DNA of 37,155 nucleotides from Collodictyon triciliatum (lineage: Eukaryota > CRuMs), in NCBI GenBank assembly GCA_043381765.1, contig JBHJMP010000873.1, forward strand, positions 1 to 37,155, read 5' to 3'. The position numbers and the translations under genes are program-made. Of this stretch, positions 1-11,980 are shown piece by piece (the stretch's first letter is position 1; each line of letters begins with the position of its first letter). The notes under the pieces were generated by a model that made no database searches, had not been told where the DNA came from, and saw only the letters and a list, made by a program, of their open reading frames with translations.

Positions 1-417
1 TTTCTATCTCCCACACATCACCACCTACTTTGGAACTACTTGCCTGATGGTTGAATGAAAGATTGTTGAGACGGGCTCAACAGCTAAGACTTTTAGAATA
101 AAAAAAAATTATAATGGAACATCAATTTTTTATCTTCAATTTTTTTTTAATTTTATTATATTATTTTTTTTTAAAAAAAATAATAAGTAAAAGGTAGGGT
201 TGCTCTGAATGGTCTGTTGGGAGAAGATTGCATGAAAATCTTATGAGGGGGGTTCCAGGAACAAGACGAAAGTATCAATCAAGGGGCGAATAGAAAAGCG
301 TGTAACGCGATGATACTTTGAACGGAGTAGGTTGGCTTTGACCCATTTCTGCTAATCTCTTCATCCCATCAAGAGTAAATTTTCTTTCTGGATTTTTTTT
401 CTCCAAAGAAGCGGTTG
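1..417. other. AT-rich 3' flank, no gene seen
   Basis: AT-rich DNA with A and T homopolymer runs, lying downstream of the stop codon of the minus-strand ABC transporter gene. I see no exon, RNA gene or recognisable repeat. It probably holds the 3' UTR and polyadenylation region of that gene. Confidence 0.5.
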
Positions 418-3400
418 TTACGAGGACTTACTGAAGTGACGTAAAGCGATATATGTATAACATCGCATAGAGATAATAAAGAGAAGCAAAATGCCAATAT
501 ATTGCCCAACAGAAAACTCTACCATATACTTTTCCAGTATTTGTTCGTGGGGTATAAACTCTGCATCGGGACATACCTCGTACTCTGAATAATAATTCGG
601 ATCTTTAGAACAGGAGAATTTAATATCACCAGACACATCAACCTTAAGCAACACACCAAAGGCATAAGGAAAGAATGAGGCATATCTGAGTTGTCGTATC
701 CCATTTGGTATTCTATCTATTTGGGCAAAGAATCCAGTCAATAGACAAGATGCAATCATTAACGTGACAGCTACGATAATTGATTTTTCAAAGTCTGGTA
801 CTGTTGCACTTATTGCAAGGCCCAGCGATTGTGCTGTGAGGCAATTAAGGAGAAAGCAAAACCAGAACAGAAAAAAGTGAGCAGGGTCTGGATTCAGCCC
901 TGTGACCCAGTAAATTATCAAAAGAGAAAACGATGGCCACAACAGTTCAAAAGGAAGCTCTGCTGTTGATTTTGCGAGGTAATAAGCGAGAAGTCTATAT
1001 GACCCTGAAGCTCTTTCTTTGATTAAAATATCCCGCTCTCCTGGAAATGAACCTAGCGCACCGAATAGTGATTCAAAAGGCCAGTTGGTGGTGAGAAAGA
1101 AAATAGCACCGATGCGATTCTCTATACTCTCTTCCTGTGTTCCAACCTGGAACCAAATAGCACCGAAAATGATTGATAGGGCAATGTTCTGCCAAAACAA
1201 TATGGATTTGATAGTCTGGCCACGCTTTAGTTTAGATGCTCTGGAACAGAGAACTTGATACTGTTGCCAAAGACTTGTGGGCCATACAGTTTCTTCGTTT
1301 TGGGTCTGGAATTGAATTTTTGCTAGGTTTTGTCCTTCTGTTGGAAGAGTCCTGCTGTTGAAAACTGGCTCTATGGAAAATGCAGGCGCTCCTGAATGTC
1401 CACAATCTACATCAATGTCTTTTTCTATTATGTGCCCACTTTTTCTTTGGCTCTCAACATATGCTTCGATTGAGGAAACAATTGTAGACTTTACCTCTTT
1501 CTCATACTTACTGATCAAGTTTTTTTTGGATGAATCGGAGTTGGGATATCTTGGAGGTGTTGCATGTGCCACTATATCATATTTTGGCAACTCTTGGTCA
1601 CATAGTAGATCCATCAAGTAATCTGCTATGTTAAAACCAGAAGGGCATATGTAATCCAAACTCGAAAAGTAAGATATAGCCATCTTGGCTTGCCCTTGGT
1701 ACGCAATGTGGCCATCAGCCAGAAGAATTAATTGGTCCAGCATGGCAAACATCTGGCTGGATGGTTGGTGGATAGAGAGAATGATGGTTTTGCCCTGCTC
1801 AGCAAGTTTCTTGAGTGTTACAAGTAAGAGGTAAGCAGTGGAAGAGTCAAGACCAGATGTGGGCTCGTCAAGCATGAGTACGCTTGGGTCTGTGATAAGC
1901 TCATTTCCGACATTGACTCGCTTACGCTCCCCACCAGACACTCCTCGTTGCAGCGAGCTTCCTATGATTGAATCAGCACATTTTTCAATTCCGAGGGTGG
2001 TGATAACGTCATCTACGCGCTGCAACTTTTGCTCCCGAGTCATCGAGTTCGGTAGGCGTAGGAGGGCGGTGATTGTAAGAGTCTCACGGGCAGTAAGAGC
2101 TCCAAAAAGTATGTCGTCCTTTAACAAGAGCAAATGGGATTAGACAGCGAAATTATGTTGCATAGACACATATTTTGGTAAAGAAGGAAGGTAACAAGTA
2201 ATAGAAGGACTTTTGTATACCTGCATGACAAAGCCGACGAATTTCTTGATTTGTTTTGTCTTCGGAGCCCCGTTGTAGAGGATGTCTCCAGACAGAGACC
2301 CGCTTTTAATCCGATTACCTAAAACGCTAAGGAGTGTGGTTTTGCCGGAACCTGACGGGCCCATCACGGCAGTTATTTTTCCAGGTAGTGCAGAGCCGCT
2401 AATAGATTGTAAGACTTTCTTCGAATGAGGTTGTTTGGGGCTGGTAGATGTTAAATTATCATTTTTTGGGACAGTTCCATGCATAGATGTTTCTTCTGCG
2501 TCGAAGCCCAACAAATTCTTTGCACTCGTTGCGATATGGCGAAGGGAGCTTTTTAACCCATCTAGAGTACCTTGTGGCACTAATATACGAACTGTGTAAT
2601 CGATGTTGTAAAAATCTACACGAAGAGGTGTGCTCTGTGACCAAACTTTAACGAGGCTGCCTTTCGAACTCAAGTTGGCACTGCCATTGTGCTGGGTGAG
2701 ATCCGGTTTCTCAGGGGCCGCCTCAATGACACTCTATACATACATTAGACTTCATTGGTCAATTAAGGTGTTGTTTATTTATTATAAAAATAAGCAAAAT
2801 TATTGTGATAAATGACTTTGTAAGAATCAGTGAATGCAAGAAATAAACGCCCTACTAAAATGAATGAATATTTAATTACCAGCGAATTGTGTGCGAGGAT
2901 GCTAGTCTTTGTGACATCAATTTGCATGGCTATGTGATATACAGGTTGTCCCTGGCTATCAAGCAAAGGCTGGGCGTCCAAGTAGTTCCAGTACGGCAAC
3001 CCATCGTCTCCATAGTCCAATACAACATTCTTTGCTTCACAAGCTTCTGGTGAAGACATGGATAACGATCTAATGTTTTCGTTATTATATAATATTATAT
3101 TATGTTATGTTATATTCTACTCGTGGTCGAGTTTGAAGAGCCTTATGATACCGATTTAATGGAGATGATCACGAAATACGATAGCTAACTGCATATATGG
3201 GTAATAATATGGACACTAACTGAGCAACTTCAACACGCGGCGTCACAGAACCCTGTCTGCGGTGGTAATAATGTCCATCCAACTTCAACATGTTGAACTG
3301 TGAACTCTCAAAGAACTCGTGTGACGCAGCAACTACCGGACAATCAGCCAGCTGCGGATTAAGAAGCACAAAGCACGGCGATATTGAATTTAGAGACTCT

Positions 3401-3593
3401 ACCAAATCGGTGTCCACGGCAGGCGGCAAACTTAATGCATCACGGGTGGTCGCCAGGAGGGTTGGTGGCTTTGGTGTGAAGTATAGTCGTCATTCATAGT
3501 TCATAAAGGCTACGTAAATCATGGAATGCCTGGAACCTTTGCTGTTGGTGGAAGGCCGTGATTATTTTTGCTGCGGCCGAGGAGACGAGGCAT
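418..3593 (-). CDS. LOV/PAS-like domain fused to ABCG-family half-transporter
   Basis: Five exons are inferred: 3593-3537, 3468-3215, 3069-2880, 2733-2221 and 2118-418. All phases match, giving 904 residues. Residues about 48-157 form a PAS domain of LOV type. A 37-residue stretch aligns without gaps to phototropin LOV, and the second half carries the typical YWNYL and IAMQIDVTK strands. The flavin-binding GRNCRFLQG motif reads GHYYHRRQG (84-92), so the adduct-forming Cys is Tyr. The ABC domain has Walker A GPSGSGKTT (about 292), signature VSGGERKR (about 398), Walker B VLMLDE plus PTSGLDS (about 418) and an H-loop IHQPS (about 455). A membrane domain with about six hydrophobic segments follows, the nucleotide-binding-first order of ABCG/White half-transporters, which work as dimers. 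The substrate is unknown. The transporter part is secure. The fusion rests on a clean GT-AG junction between 2880 and 2733, and exon 1 is the least certain. Confidence 0.85.
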
Positions 3594-3705
3594 CAGAAAG
3601 CAGAGTAGCTTAGTGTTCTTGTTTACTGGTGAAGTGTAAGGCGGCTCTGTAAAATGTATCGAAGTTTGTTTGTTTGTTTTGTTTGATTGATTGTGTTTTA
3701 TTTTT

Positions 3706-3816
3706 TTGTTTGTTTGTTTGTTTGTTTGTTTGTTTGTTTGTTTGTTTGTTTGTTTGTTTGTTTGTTTGTTTGTTTGTTTGTTTGTTTGTTTGTTTGTTTG
3801 TTTGTTTGTTTGTTTG
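3706..3816 (+). repeat. (TTTG)n microsatellite
   Basis: About 27 near-perfect copies of TTTG (CAAA on the minus strand). It gives long artefactual frames (VCLF or KQTN repeats) on both strands, none of which I consider a gene. It lies just upstream of, or in the first intron of, the LOV-ABCG gene. Confidence 0.95.
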
Positions 3817-3904
3817 AGGCTATCAATAGGAGTAATCGTTGTTGGTTGTGGCTGTGTGGGCATATCCTGTGTGACGAAGTGGAAGTGCTTGACAATCCCT
3901 TTAC

Positions 3905-4150
3905 TTCCGCTGGTTGGCTGTGGTTGTCGGCTTTATATCTTGAAATTGTGGGGATTACGGCGGGTGGGGAATGGGATAGGAGACGGGCGCTGGCTTTGTG
4001 TCTACTCCTGGTATATTCCAGAGAAAAATTCATTTGGCCAGCTTCACTGAATCCTTTTCGTGTCGTTTGGGCTTCCTTGGAGTTTGAATTTATATTATCC
4101 GGATTGGTCATGTTGACTTTAGCGTGGCCACCATCTCGTATGTGGTTCAT
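3905..4150 (-). CDS. Possible alternative 5' exon of the LOV-ABCG gene
   Basis: An ATG at 4150 opens an 82-codon frame (start MNHIRDGGHAKVN, later SHSPPAVIPTISRY). It ends at a GTAAAG donor after position 3905. Spliced to an AG just upstream of the PAS exons, it would add a hydrophilic N-terminus and place the (TTTG)n array inside intron 1. The downstream acceptor is not clear, so this may be an unrelated open frame. Confidence 0.3.
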
Positions 4151-4570
4151 GGGCTCTGTGTCTTAATTATTACTGGAATATAATTTAATAATGATAATTT
4201 TATTTTAATTACCCATTTATAAAGTATCGAATATATATTTATGGATCAATAACTAAATCTAGATCATTATGTCGTGAACCAGCACCAATCCACTAAATCA
4301 AGTCTCGTGTCAGAGAACCGCAAGCAGAGGCTAAGCAAAACAGAAGCAACCCGAGCCAAGAGACTTACCCGAAAGATAACTGTGCCAATGCTAGGAAAGT
4401 AGCCATCACTTAGGCCCCCTTTCACCACCACACCACACAACCTCTGAGATTGGAACATGATCTGCTGTTTTCCAACACCTGAAGAGCAACTTCCTAGCAA
4501 TAAATAGTAATATTAAAAAAAAAAAAATAAGTATATATAAACGCCGCAACAGGGAAATACACCAGCAAAG

Positions 4571-5708
4571 ATGTCGTTCTTTGGCTTGACAATGCTCGGA
4601 CCCAACAGCCAATCCATCCTTGGTGAGCAGTCGTTGCAATTGCTTTCCATACATTCCTTCGGTGACGAGATTCTGAAGGAGGCGTTCCGGCAGGTGGATG
4701 CAGAGGACAGAGGCGTGATCTCCCGGGTAATAGACCCTTAGATACACCCCACTTTGGCCCTTGGATGATAAAGATAATGATAATGACAATGATAATGACA
4801 ATGATAATGACAATGATAATGACAATGATAATGATAATGATAATGACAATGATAATTGTTATTGTAATTGAATTCGCTATGACAACAATTACAATCTTCA
4901 CTTCAATACGTGGATATGTTATGGAAAGAGATTAGCATAAAGTGAGATAAATCTTTAAAACTGAGAAAATATGGCGCAAAAATAATAATAATAATGAAAT
5001 CGCCCCGGCAACCTTTGTGCTCTAGGACCAAGTCACCTTGTTTCTCGGGCTTTTGTACGAGGGGGGAAGTGTCCCTCAGCAAGAGGAGATGATGTTCACA
5101 ACATACTTTGAAACAGCCAAATCAGACGACATCACTTACCCGCAGATGCTGCAGGCTGTCCAGATGGTTCGAGGTAACCAGTTCCGTTGCTTTTCGAATC
5201 ACACCAGTATATTGGCACAGACGGACTTTTCGTGTGAGTAGGCTTGTAACATAAATGTCCGGTATATCAGCAAGAATCCCTCAAACAAATGCCGCCCGCA
5301 AGTTCGATTCGTACGAGCAACTGAAAGCCTTCAAGCACAAGCACCAGAGAATCGAGACCGATCCGAACCAAATGTACCAGCAGCCGGTCACATCATCTCA
5401 AGGTGTATTATCATGTCTTCTCCTACTCGTTCTTTTATTTTTCACTGAAAATAGATAATGATATTAATATTAATATTAATAATTACGATTGACACACCCA
5501 CACAAAGAGTAACTTAATATATCAAAGAATATGGGTGGTATGACACATCGTCGTCCAGCAAGGTTCCTCCAAATGCAAACAGCGGGACAAGCAGATGGGA
5601 CCCGTCTACGTGTGTATTAAGCAAATCATTCCTCTTTTCCTTCTTTATGTACATATGCACTGTTTTATTATCAGCGTTCCTTTCATTTTATCCACACGCA
5701 ACTTTTTT

Positions 5709-5739
<31 letters not shown>

Positions 5740-5898
5740 ATCCTTACTATCATGTTAATTCCACTAACATACTAAATGCATGTTCATTTCCAACCAGTTC
5801 ACGAAACCGTGTCGCTCCTCAAGACTTTTATGGCCATCGTGAATCGCAGGAATCGAAACACGCTGAGGCGGTTTATCGCGAGGATTATAAGTAAATAG
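4571..5898 (+). CDS. Small EF-hand-like protein (178 aa), function unknown
   Basis: Four exons (4571-4726, 5026-5173, 5271-5402, 5798-5898) join in phase from ATG to TAG. The N-terminal part holds one EF-hand-like unit: helix ILKEAFRQV followed by the loop DAEDRGVISRDQ, with acidic residues at loop positions 1, 3 and 4 and the Gly at 6. A second half-unit (EEMMFTTYFETAKSDDITY) looks degenerate. The middle is basic and charged, with the segment ETDPNQMYQQPVTSSQ, and the C-terminus is an Arg-rich helix. It could be a calcium-binding adaptor or a ciliary/cytoskeletal protein; the family is not recognised. The first intron carries a GATAAT/GACAAT array and the third a (GT)n tract. It is convergent with the minus-strand gene ending at 6533. 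Confidence 0.75.
4773..4856 (+). repeat. GATAAT/GACAAT tandem array in intron 1
   Basis: A tandem array of GATAAT and GACAAT hexamers, mostly alternating as a 12-mer. It lies wholly inside intron 1 of the EF-hand gene. Confidence 0.9.
5714..5739 (+). repeat. (GT)n dinucleotide tract
   Basis: About 13 GT units following a T run, inside intron 3 of the EF-hand gene. Confidence 0.9.
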
Positions 5899-6532
5899 CA
5901 CAATGACGAAAAGCAAAAGAAAAGACACGTGATGCTGACAATCAAATAAACCGTCTCATCGTAATTGAAGGCCACATTCGTTTTCTGTTGATAGAAAGAA
6001 CTAGCATAGAAATCGTATGGATTGAATGCAGTAGATATTACGAAGAGAAGCAAAAAGGAGGAGAGAATCAGAAGGAAAAAATGGCTTGCATATCTTAGTG
6101 TTCCCAAATAATGCCAAGTGGCCAGTTAATATTTTATTTATTTTATGCTTTCGTATGAGAAGCAAGTAAGGAGAAAAGATACTAATTTGCTGAAGCCCGC
6201 ACTGTCTTTCATCATTCGCGATAATCAATGCAGCAGAAAATAAACAAACTTTCTTTTATATATAAAACCCTCTCGTTTAGTAGGGTCAAAGTGAATAAAG
6301 TAGTAGCCCACGAGATATAAATACTGACGAGCATCGGCCGATGGTCTGAGATGAATCGTGTTTTTTCGAGGATACATTATTGGCTTTCGTTTGATTTGAC
6401 TAATGAGAAAGCTTTGGTCAATAAACTGTTTATCATAATGTTTATGACAGGAATATTTTACTTTATTTTTTAATATAAAAATTGTAATAGTAAAATAAAT
6501 AGAAATGTGCGAATGATACAGGAAAATAGCAT
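5899..6532. other. Convergent intergenic region, nothing recognised
   Basis: AT-rich spacer between two genes that end towards each other. Open frames here are short, lack splice or homology support and are rich in Phe/Lys/Ile, as expected by chance. It presumably contains both 3' UTRs. Confidence 0.5.
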
Positions 6533-7688
6533 TCAAGAGGATTTACTGATAAAGGTTCGAAGCGAGTCTAGTTTTTGGAGAACTCGTTTTGCAAGAGCCA
6601 CATTAGACTCTGATATCTTTGCCAACGTCTCGGGGTTTGCCAGGAAATACCTGCGGCAGATGTAAAGAGTGAATATTGAGAATAAATAAGCAAATTAAAC
6701 TGTTGCTTTGGACAAAATGAATATTATCTATGTTGTAAGTGATGAGAGCCTTTTTTTTGTTTTTGTTTTATTGATACACTAGCCATACTTGAATTCCTCC
6801 AGAAAGTTATCAGCAATATATTTCCGAGCTACTTCGGAGGCAAGAGTGATTTTATCCAACACAATCAATGTACGATACATGCTACTTAAGTGTGTCGATG
6901 CTGCAATAAATAATTATTACATCAGCGATTTGTGATGTTTTCTTTCCTTTTATGTAGATATTTATCATTCAACGTAAAACCATATTTGTTACGTAGTGAT
7001 ATTGTTGTTTCGAATAGTTACAAACCAGTAGAGCTTTTTCCGAAAAGCTCGATAAGGTATACAACGAATCCAGATAACCGATTGAGGAAGAATGGTTGGT
7101 TGGTTATCAAAAGTAAATAGTCTTGCAAGCGAAATTCAACTTTTTCTGTTTTAGCCTAGCGATTCAAAGTATGTTTGTTTGTTTGTTTTGTTTTGTTTTG
7201 TTTTTAAAAAAAAAGTGGAATCGGACACCATTGAATCAGGAGGAGCAATAGTAAGAAAAATGAAATAAAAGAAATGAAACCTGTCTGAACAGCCCATCAA
7301 TCACTTCAAAAATCAGAGAAACTATTAATCTTGTTAGTGAGGTTTGGTTTGTCATTACATCTGTTTTCGGACTTTTGTCGGAAGCGTTGTAATCGCTTAT
7401 AGTGAGAAGTGCTTGTGTAAACTCGCTAATTGTACACGGGCTTTACATAAAAAGATGAGAAGAAAAATATTATTCCAAAAGCAAATGACGATGATATGAT
7501 AACCAACCCCTAGATTTACACACATGTTTACATTAAAAAAAATGTAGAGTTGCTTACGGTGGCCTTTTAACGAGATTCAGTCGTTCTGGTAGGGTATCTG
7601 AGCCTCGCAGCATGTACAAGACAAGCCTTAGCAGTGCAAGAATATATCTATTGAACCCGTCATTAGTTCGTTTGTTAGAAGAGAACAT
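6533..7688 (-). CDS. Uncharacterised 211-residue protein, five exons
   Basis: Five exons (7688-7558, 7425-7281, 7155-7026, 6900-6789, 6650-6533) join with consistent phase from an ATG (MFSSNKRTNDGFNRYILALL) to a TGA. The predicted protein is mostly helical, with hydrophobic or amphipathic stretches (YILALLRLVLYML, RLIVSLIFEVIDGLF, LSGFVVYLIELFG) and a Lys/Arg-rich C-terminal helix (NVALAKRVLQKLDSLRTFISK). It could be membrane-associated, for example like PEX11-type organelle proteins, but I see no diagnostic motif and do not assign a family. The start is only about 10-130 bp downstream of the end of the next upstream gene on the same strand, so a shared promoter or a longer joint transcript cannot be excluded. 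Confidence 0.65.
7172..7204 (+). repeat. GTTT/GTTTT repeat tract
   Basis: Short run of GTTTG units changing to TTTTG units, in intron 2 of the 211-residue protein gene. Confidence 0.8.
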
Positions 7689-7698
7689 AATGTCATAA

Positions 7699-10600
7699 TT
7701 AAATATATAGAAAGGGAGAAAAAAAATCATGTATTCGAATTTTCATGAGTATCCCAATTCCACAAAACTGGAGCTCTGCTGCTCGAATCACAGAATCCTT
7801 CTCTGTTCCCGTCGTGGATTCACGAACACCTGACAATCCTAGAGGAGGAAGAACATGCTTTCGAAGAGTCTGTGCATATATCGAGAGTGTATGTATTAAG
7901 CTCATGCATAATATTGGTACATTTCACTTCCGATGTAACAAAGCTGTTTGATAAGGCAAATACGGAGTCGGGTCTGTCGGAGGGTGCGTAGCTTGCAGAC
8001 GACCGGATGGATGGAGGAGCTGCCGGCGTGCTGGGTGGGTATGGACGGAGACTTCTCTGCGTGTTTGTACTTGGAGATGGCGGAGGGCGATTCGAAATAC
8101 CTGTGGGAGGACGGTAGAGCTCTCCTGTCGCTGACGACCTAAGGCCAGTGCGAGATAGCTGGTCGCCCGACGTGTTTGTCAAGTCACCAAAGTCTGATGA
8201 TGAAAAAGTGGTGGTGAGGTCGATGGAGCCCTGGGCCAGCATGCCGTTTGCCTCGCCAGTGCGCTGCTTCATGGACGTGGAGAGAGACCCAGCTGTTGGC
8301 AAAGGAGGGAGTGAATGCTTTGACGGTAGCTTTGGGAGATATGTGGCCACTAGTGAGCTTGAGTTGGATGTGCTTCTGGGAATCGAGGGTGATGGATTCG
8401 GTTTGAGTGCTGGACTCTGCTTGGCTGATATGACCGGGACATGGGGCCCAGGGCGGGGAGGTTCTGTGCGACGTTTTGGGCCGGAATCGACCGGGATGAG
8501 CGGTCTTCTTCCAATTGCTTTGCGTCCAGTCGGAGGAGGCTTTGATATAGTATCTGGGGTGACGAAAGGTTCGTGTGCCTGCTTCTGGATGGATTCAGCC
8601 AGCTTTGAGGCTGCAATCGAAGAATGGAGTCCAAGTGGCGGCAGTCTCAAAGTGTTGCGCTCGATGCGCTCCAACTGGAGTTGTCTCTCTATATTGGACA
8701 CAGGTGCTGATGAGCGAACATATGTGCTGGATGTGGATAGTACACTCGAAGGTCTTGATGATGGTCCTCGAAAAATGGGTGCAGATACCTTGATATATAT
8801 GTATGTGTGTGTTTTGTGTTATGTACTTGCGTATGATTTGCATATGCATTTATTATCTACACATATTATCTTTTTGTAGATGAAATTGCAGATTTCAATG
8901 ATGGTGTCTCTTTTTTATTTTTATTTTTTTATTTTTTGCTATGTGGTATATGACTAATAACATGAAAAAAAAGTGTTTATACCTGTGATATTGACATAGC
9001 ATCTATGCTCTTGGATGTGGAGCCCGATGAATTTGTATCACTGAAACCTTTTGCTATACGATGCATAGCTTCCATTCTTTGTTTCCGAAAATGAAGAGCT
9101 CGGGGCGAAGTCGACGTTGAAGAACCTTTATCCATCGCTCCATCCATAGATTGCCTCATAAATAGTGCAGACCGAAACTCCACTGGGGTTAAGAAAAATA
9201 ACGTGTCTTCGATGATGAAGCTGAAAATAAGCTCCGACTATATTTGATGAGACCATATGGATTAGTTTTCACTTTGTGACGCTAATAATCCTGTGAGACG
9301 ACGGAAAAGAGATACAGAAAGGAAGAGAGCGCATCACAGGACATAACATCATGAAAATATAATCTGAGATACTCCATACCTCGAAAAATAATTTTCGTAA
9401 TGGTAAGTGTCTTGTGGCTGCAACATGAAGTTCCTCTATTAAGTTGGTCTTGTACTTGACATCGTCTTGCTTTTCAGGTACAATAAGCTCATTCTCCAAA
9501 TCTCGGAATCGTGAGCGAAGTTGTTCGATACTGAGATGGTGAAAGGTTTTTTTTTTAAAAAAAAAAAAATAGAAAAGAAGAGAGGGGGAAGGAGCATGTT
9601 TTCCGAGTACTGAATTCCAAATATTAAGTTTTGGTCACGCATGGGACGGGCGTTATAACATATTTTAAAAGTCTAAATTCACTTATTGTAACGAATTTTA
9701 TTACTTTTTCTTCTAGACAAAATAAGAATAATCCATAGCTTGCTTTAAATCAAGTAAAAATATGAGAAAATCTGATTATTCATGTATTTAAGGTGGGGCT
9801 TACTCCAAAGTCTTGCGCTGTTCTTTGGCGATAGAACGGTTTGCTTCCTTTTTAGACTAAATGTATATAAAAAAATGTTGAAAGTTTGCGTTAGCAAATA
9901 CTCCTGAGTTTTGTTTTTATTAAAAAAAAAAATACAGCAAGTATTCAAGAGTCGTTTCTTTTATACCATCGCATGAGATTTCCATGTCTCTTCGATATGG
10001 TAATGAGCCTTTGATTCTTGAACGAATGTAAATATGTTCAATTCTATAAAATACAATAGAATACAAATTATTGTTGAATTGAAAAGTGCGGGTCATGCGT
10101 GTTAATGACAAATGTATTTCCAATTTTTCACCACAAATATTTTGTTGATATGCATTTGATGATGAAATCAATATCCTCATAGTTATGACATATAAATACC
10201 TCCTAGTTGTTTTTTCTGATTATCTTTGAAGAATGTAAGGACGATATGAAAGCTGTTTGCTGACAGATTTTCTTCCAAGAAGTTTGCACCGTCTTTTCCA
10301 ATTCGCGCCCCATGGTCTTTAAGGATAACCTGTAGGTGTAAATCAATAAAGTAAATGGAAAGGTTGGAAAATGAATAGAGTTTTTTTAACATACATTCAT
10401 GGGTGATGCCAATATAACCAAACCTCATGCACATGAGAAAAAGATATTGTTGGATTCAGAACTGGATCTTTGGCATTTAGTGGAATCAAATAAAGGTAGT
10501 TTGCTGTCACGACACAATGACGAAAATCTGGACCGATTTGTATCTTATCAAAATTAACACGATAACTGACGAATAAGGCAATATCGTTTTGAAGAAAAAG

Positions 10601-10917
10601 AGGAAAATATGAACTAGCAATATCTTTGGACTTGATCCATATCAAAGTCAGTCAATTATAGATGACATCACCAATTACATGAGGTATTACAAACACCATA
10701 CTTTTTTTCCCTTGATCATATTCAATCACTGTTTCATAGTGACGCATAGAGTCGTACACATCTCCAGGCAAAATACGCTTTAGTAACGATGTTGTTTTTG
10801 GATTCAGATCAATCGATTGATGTGGGGGCTGCGATATACGTAAGATATAGATTATGCGATATGGAGGAAATAGGTCGCTAGAATGGTCTGAGGAAAAGGT
10901 GGTGTGCGTTTTCTCAA
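7699..10917 (-). CDS. Coiled-coil protein with disordered Pro/Ser-rich tail (5' end incomplete)
   Basis: Nine exons are inferred: 10917-10679, 10630-10424, 10329-10200, 10043-9967, 9856-9804, 9530-9380, 9177-8983, 8788-7928 and 7869-7699. Phases agree throughout, giving at least 693 residues. The first four encode a globular region rich in beta strands (IALFVSYRVNFDKIQIGP, HVHEVILKDHGARI, FHIVLTFFKDNQKKQLGEL). Exons 5-7 encode a charged helical or coiled-coil part (EQRKTLDIEQLRSRFRDLEN). The long exon 8 is a Pro/Ser/Thr-rich disordered region. The first intron would be only 48 bp, or 60 bp with an alternative donor. If the last 58-bp intron is not removed, the frame ends at 7820 instead of 7699. 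An acceptor-like CTATACAG precedes 10917, so one or more 5' exons are missing. The family is not recognised. Confidence 0.7.
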
Positions 10918-11604
10918 CTGTATAGTGTGTTAAAAAAACAGAGATCATAAGGAAAATGAATAAGGAAACCAAACATATGTAGAGATTAATCACAAGAGAT
11001 ATTATTAAGACGTCCTGGATCGTTGTATAATTACCATATTTTATTGCTTCAAGTTACCAGCAGAGTGGCCTCCAAGGCATAACAGGGCCTTTATCTGGCC
11101 ACCAAAGTCTACGGCACGTGATAATTAGAGATGAAAAAGTCATGCTTAAAGCGTATATTTTTTAACAACACGTTCTGGTACTTTTCCACGCAATGGTAAA
11201 AGACCTTTGGAAAAAAATGCTAGAGCAGAAATAAGACTCCAGGTGATTGTGTATTGATTGCCAAAGTCATTCTTTGAAAGAAAGAAAAAAGGCTTGCCAA
11301 GTTGGATCATATATAGCAAAAAAAAAAAAAATTATAAGCAAGAGAGGGCGGGGAAGAATACGGTAATGGATGAAGAGTCAACAATAGGATAATTCAGGAG
11401 AAGGTTGAGGGCTTCGGTACCGCCTAGTCAACCTCATTTACACCTTATTTATTGACACAGAGCGATAATGAAGTCCAAAACTAATCGTAAGAAGGAGAAA
11501 GAAAAAAGAAAACATTGGAAAGAGTCTATCAAATTGGAAAAAAAATGCCTTTAAAGAAAGACCAGAGAAATAAGTAAAAAGAAGATAGGCAACTGATTGA
11601 ATAG
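10918..11604. other. Region likely holding missing 5' exons; nothing firm
   Basis: Candidate minus-strand exon fragments exist, such as one reading FGGQIKALLCLGGHSAG ending at a GTAACT donor near 11057, and an open frame near 11137-11290 containing FFSKGLLPLRGKVPERVV. Neither joins convincingly to the gene below, so I leave them unassigned. The remainder is AT-rich. Confidence 0.3.
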
Positions 11605-11829
11605 TTAGAGGAAACGGGAAAGGATTGGACTTGGGATGAGAGGAGGAAAGTCTAGGAGCAACGTATTCTGTTTCTTTGTCTTTTCTGCATCTGCAACACA
11701 ACACTCTTTGGATCCGATCGCAAACGCACAGGAAACATCGCCACGCAGCAAAAGGACAACCAAGAAAGCGGAACACACAAAAACGGCTGCAAGAGACTTT
11801 CCAGAAATGGTCTGTGATGGACTCGCCAT
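11605..11829 (-). CDS. Possible small secreted protein (74 aa)
   Basis: An ATG at 11829 starts a 74-codon frame. It has a short polar N-terminus, a hydrophobic core (AAVFVCSAFLVVLLL) and a likely cleavage region around VSCAFA, followed by a small polar part containing a Cys pair (ECC). This looks like a signal peptide. No homologue or splice support is available, and opposite-strand frames of similar length exist here, so it may be a chance ORF or a first exon. Confidence 0.3.
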   Translation of the reverse strand: MASPSQTISGKSLAAVFVCSAFLVVLLLRGDVSCAFAIGSKECCVADAEKTKKQNTLLLDFPPLIPSPILSRFL

Positions 11830-11912
11830 TTCAGAAATATACCGTAAAAAAAATATGGGAATCAGGCTGCCCAGCTTCGGTACTGGAAACGGTTTTGACT
11901 CTTTTTCATCTC

Positions 11913-11980
11913 CTCATGTGATTTACCTCCACTTGAATCGAATAAAGGAAAAAAAAAAATAAAATAATCTCATGTGATTT
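11913..11980 (+). mobile_element. Short retroposed element, copy A, with 12-bp target duplication
   Basis: The direct repeat CTCATGTGATTT occurs at 11913-11924 and 11969-11980. Between them lie 44 bp: a short leader, the core ACTTGAATCGAATAAAGG, and an A-rich tail with a few T interruptions. The core matches the other copies listed here. A 3' A tail plus a flanking duplication of variable length fits insertion by target-primed reverse transcription. Confidence 0.75.

Noticed and set aside
3519-4166. Frames rich in KQTN or VCLF
   Set aside because: Produced by the (TTTG)n microsatellite. Only the non-repeat part at 3905-4150 was kept, as a weak exon candidate.
8148-8879. 243-codon plus-strand ORF
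   Set aside because: Antisense shadow of the Pro/Ser-rich exon 8788-7928, whose splice junctions and frame are supported on the minus strand.
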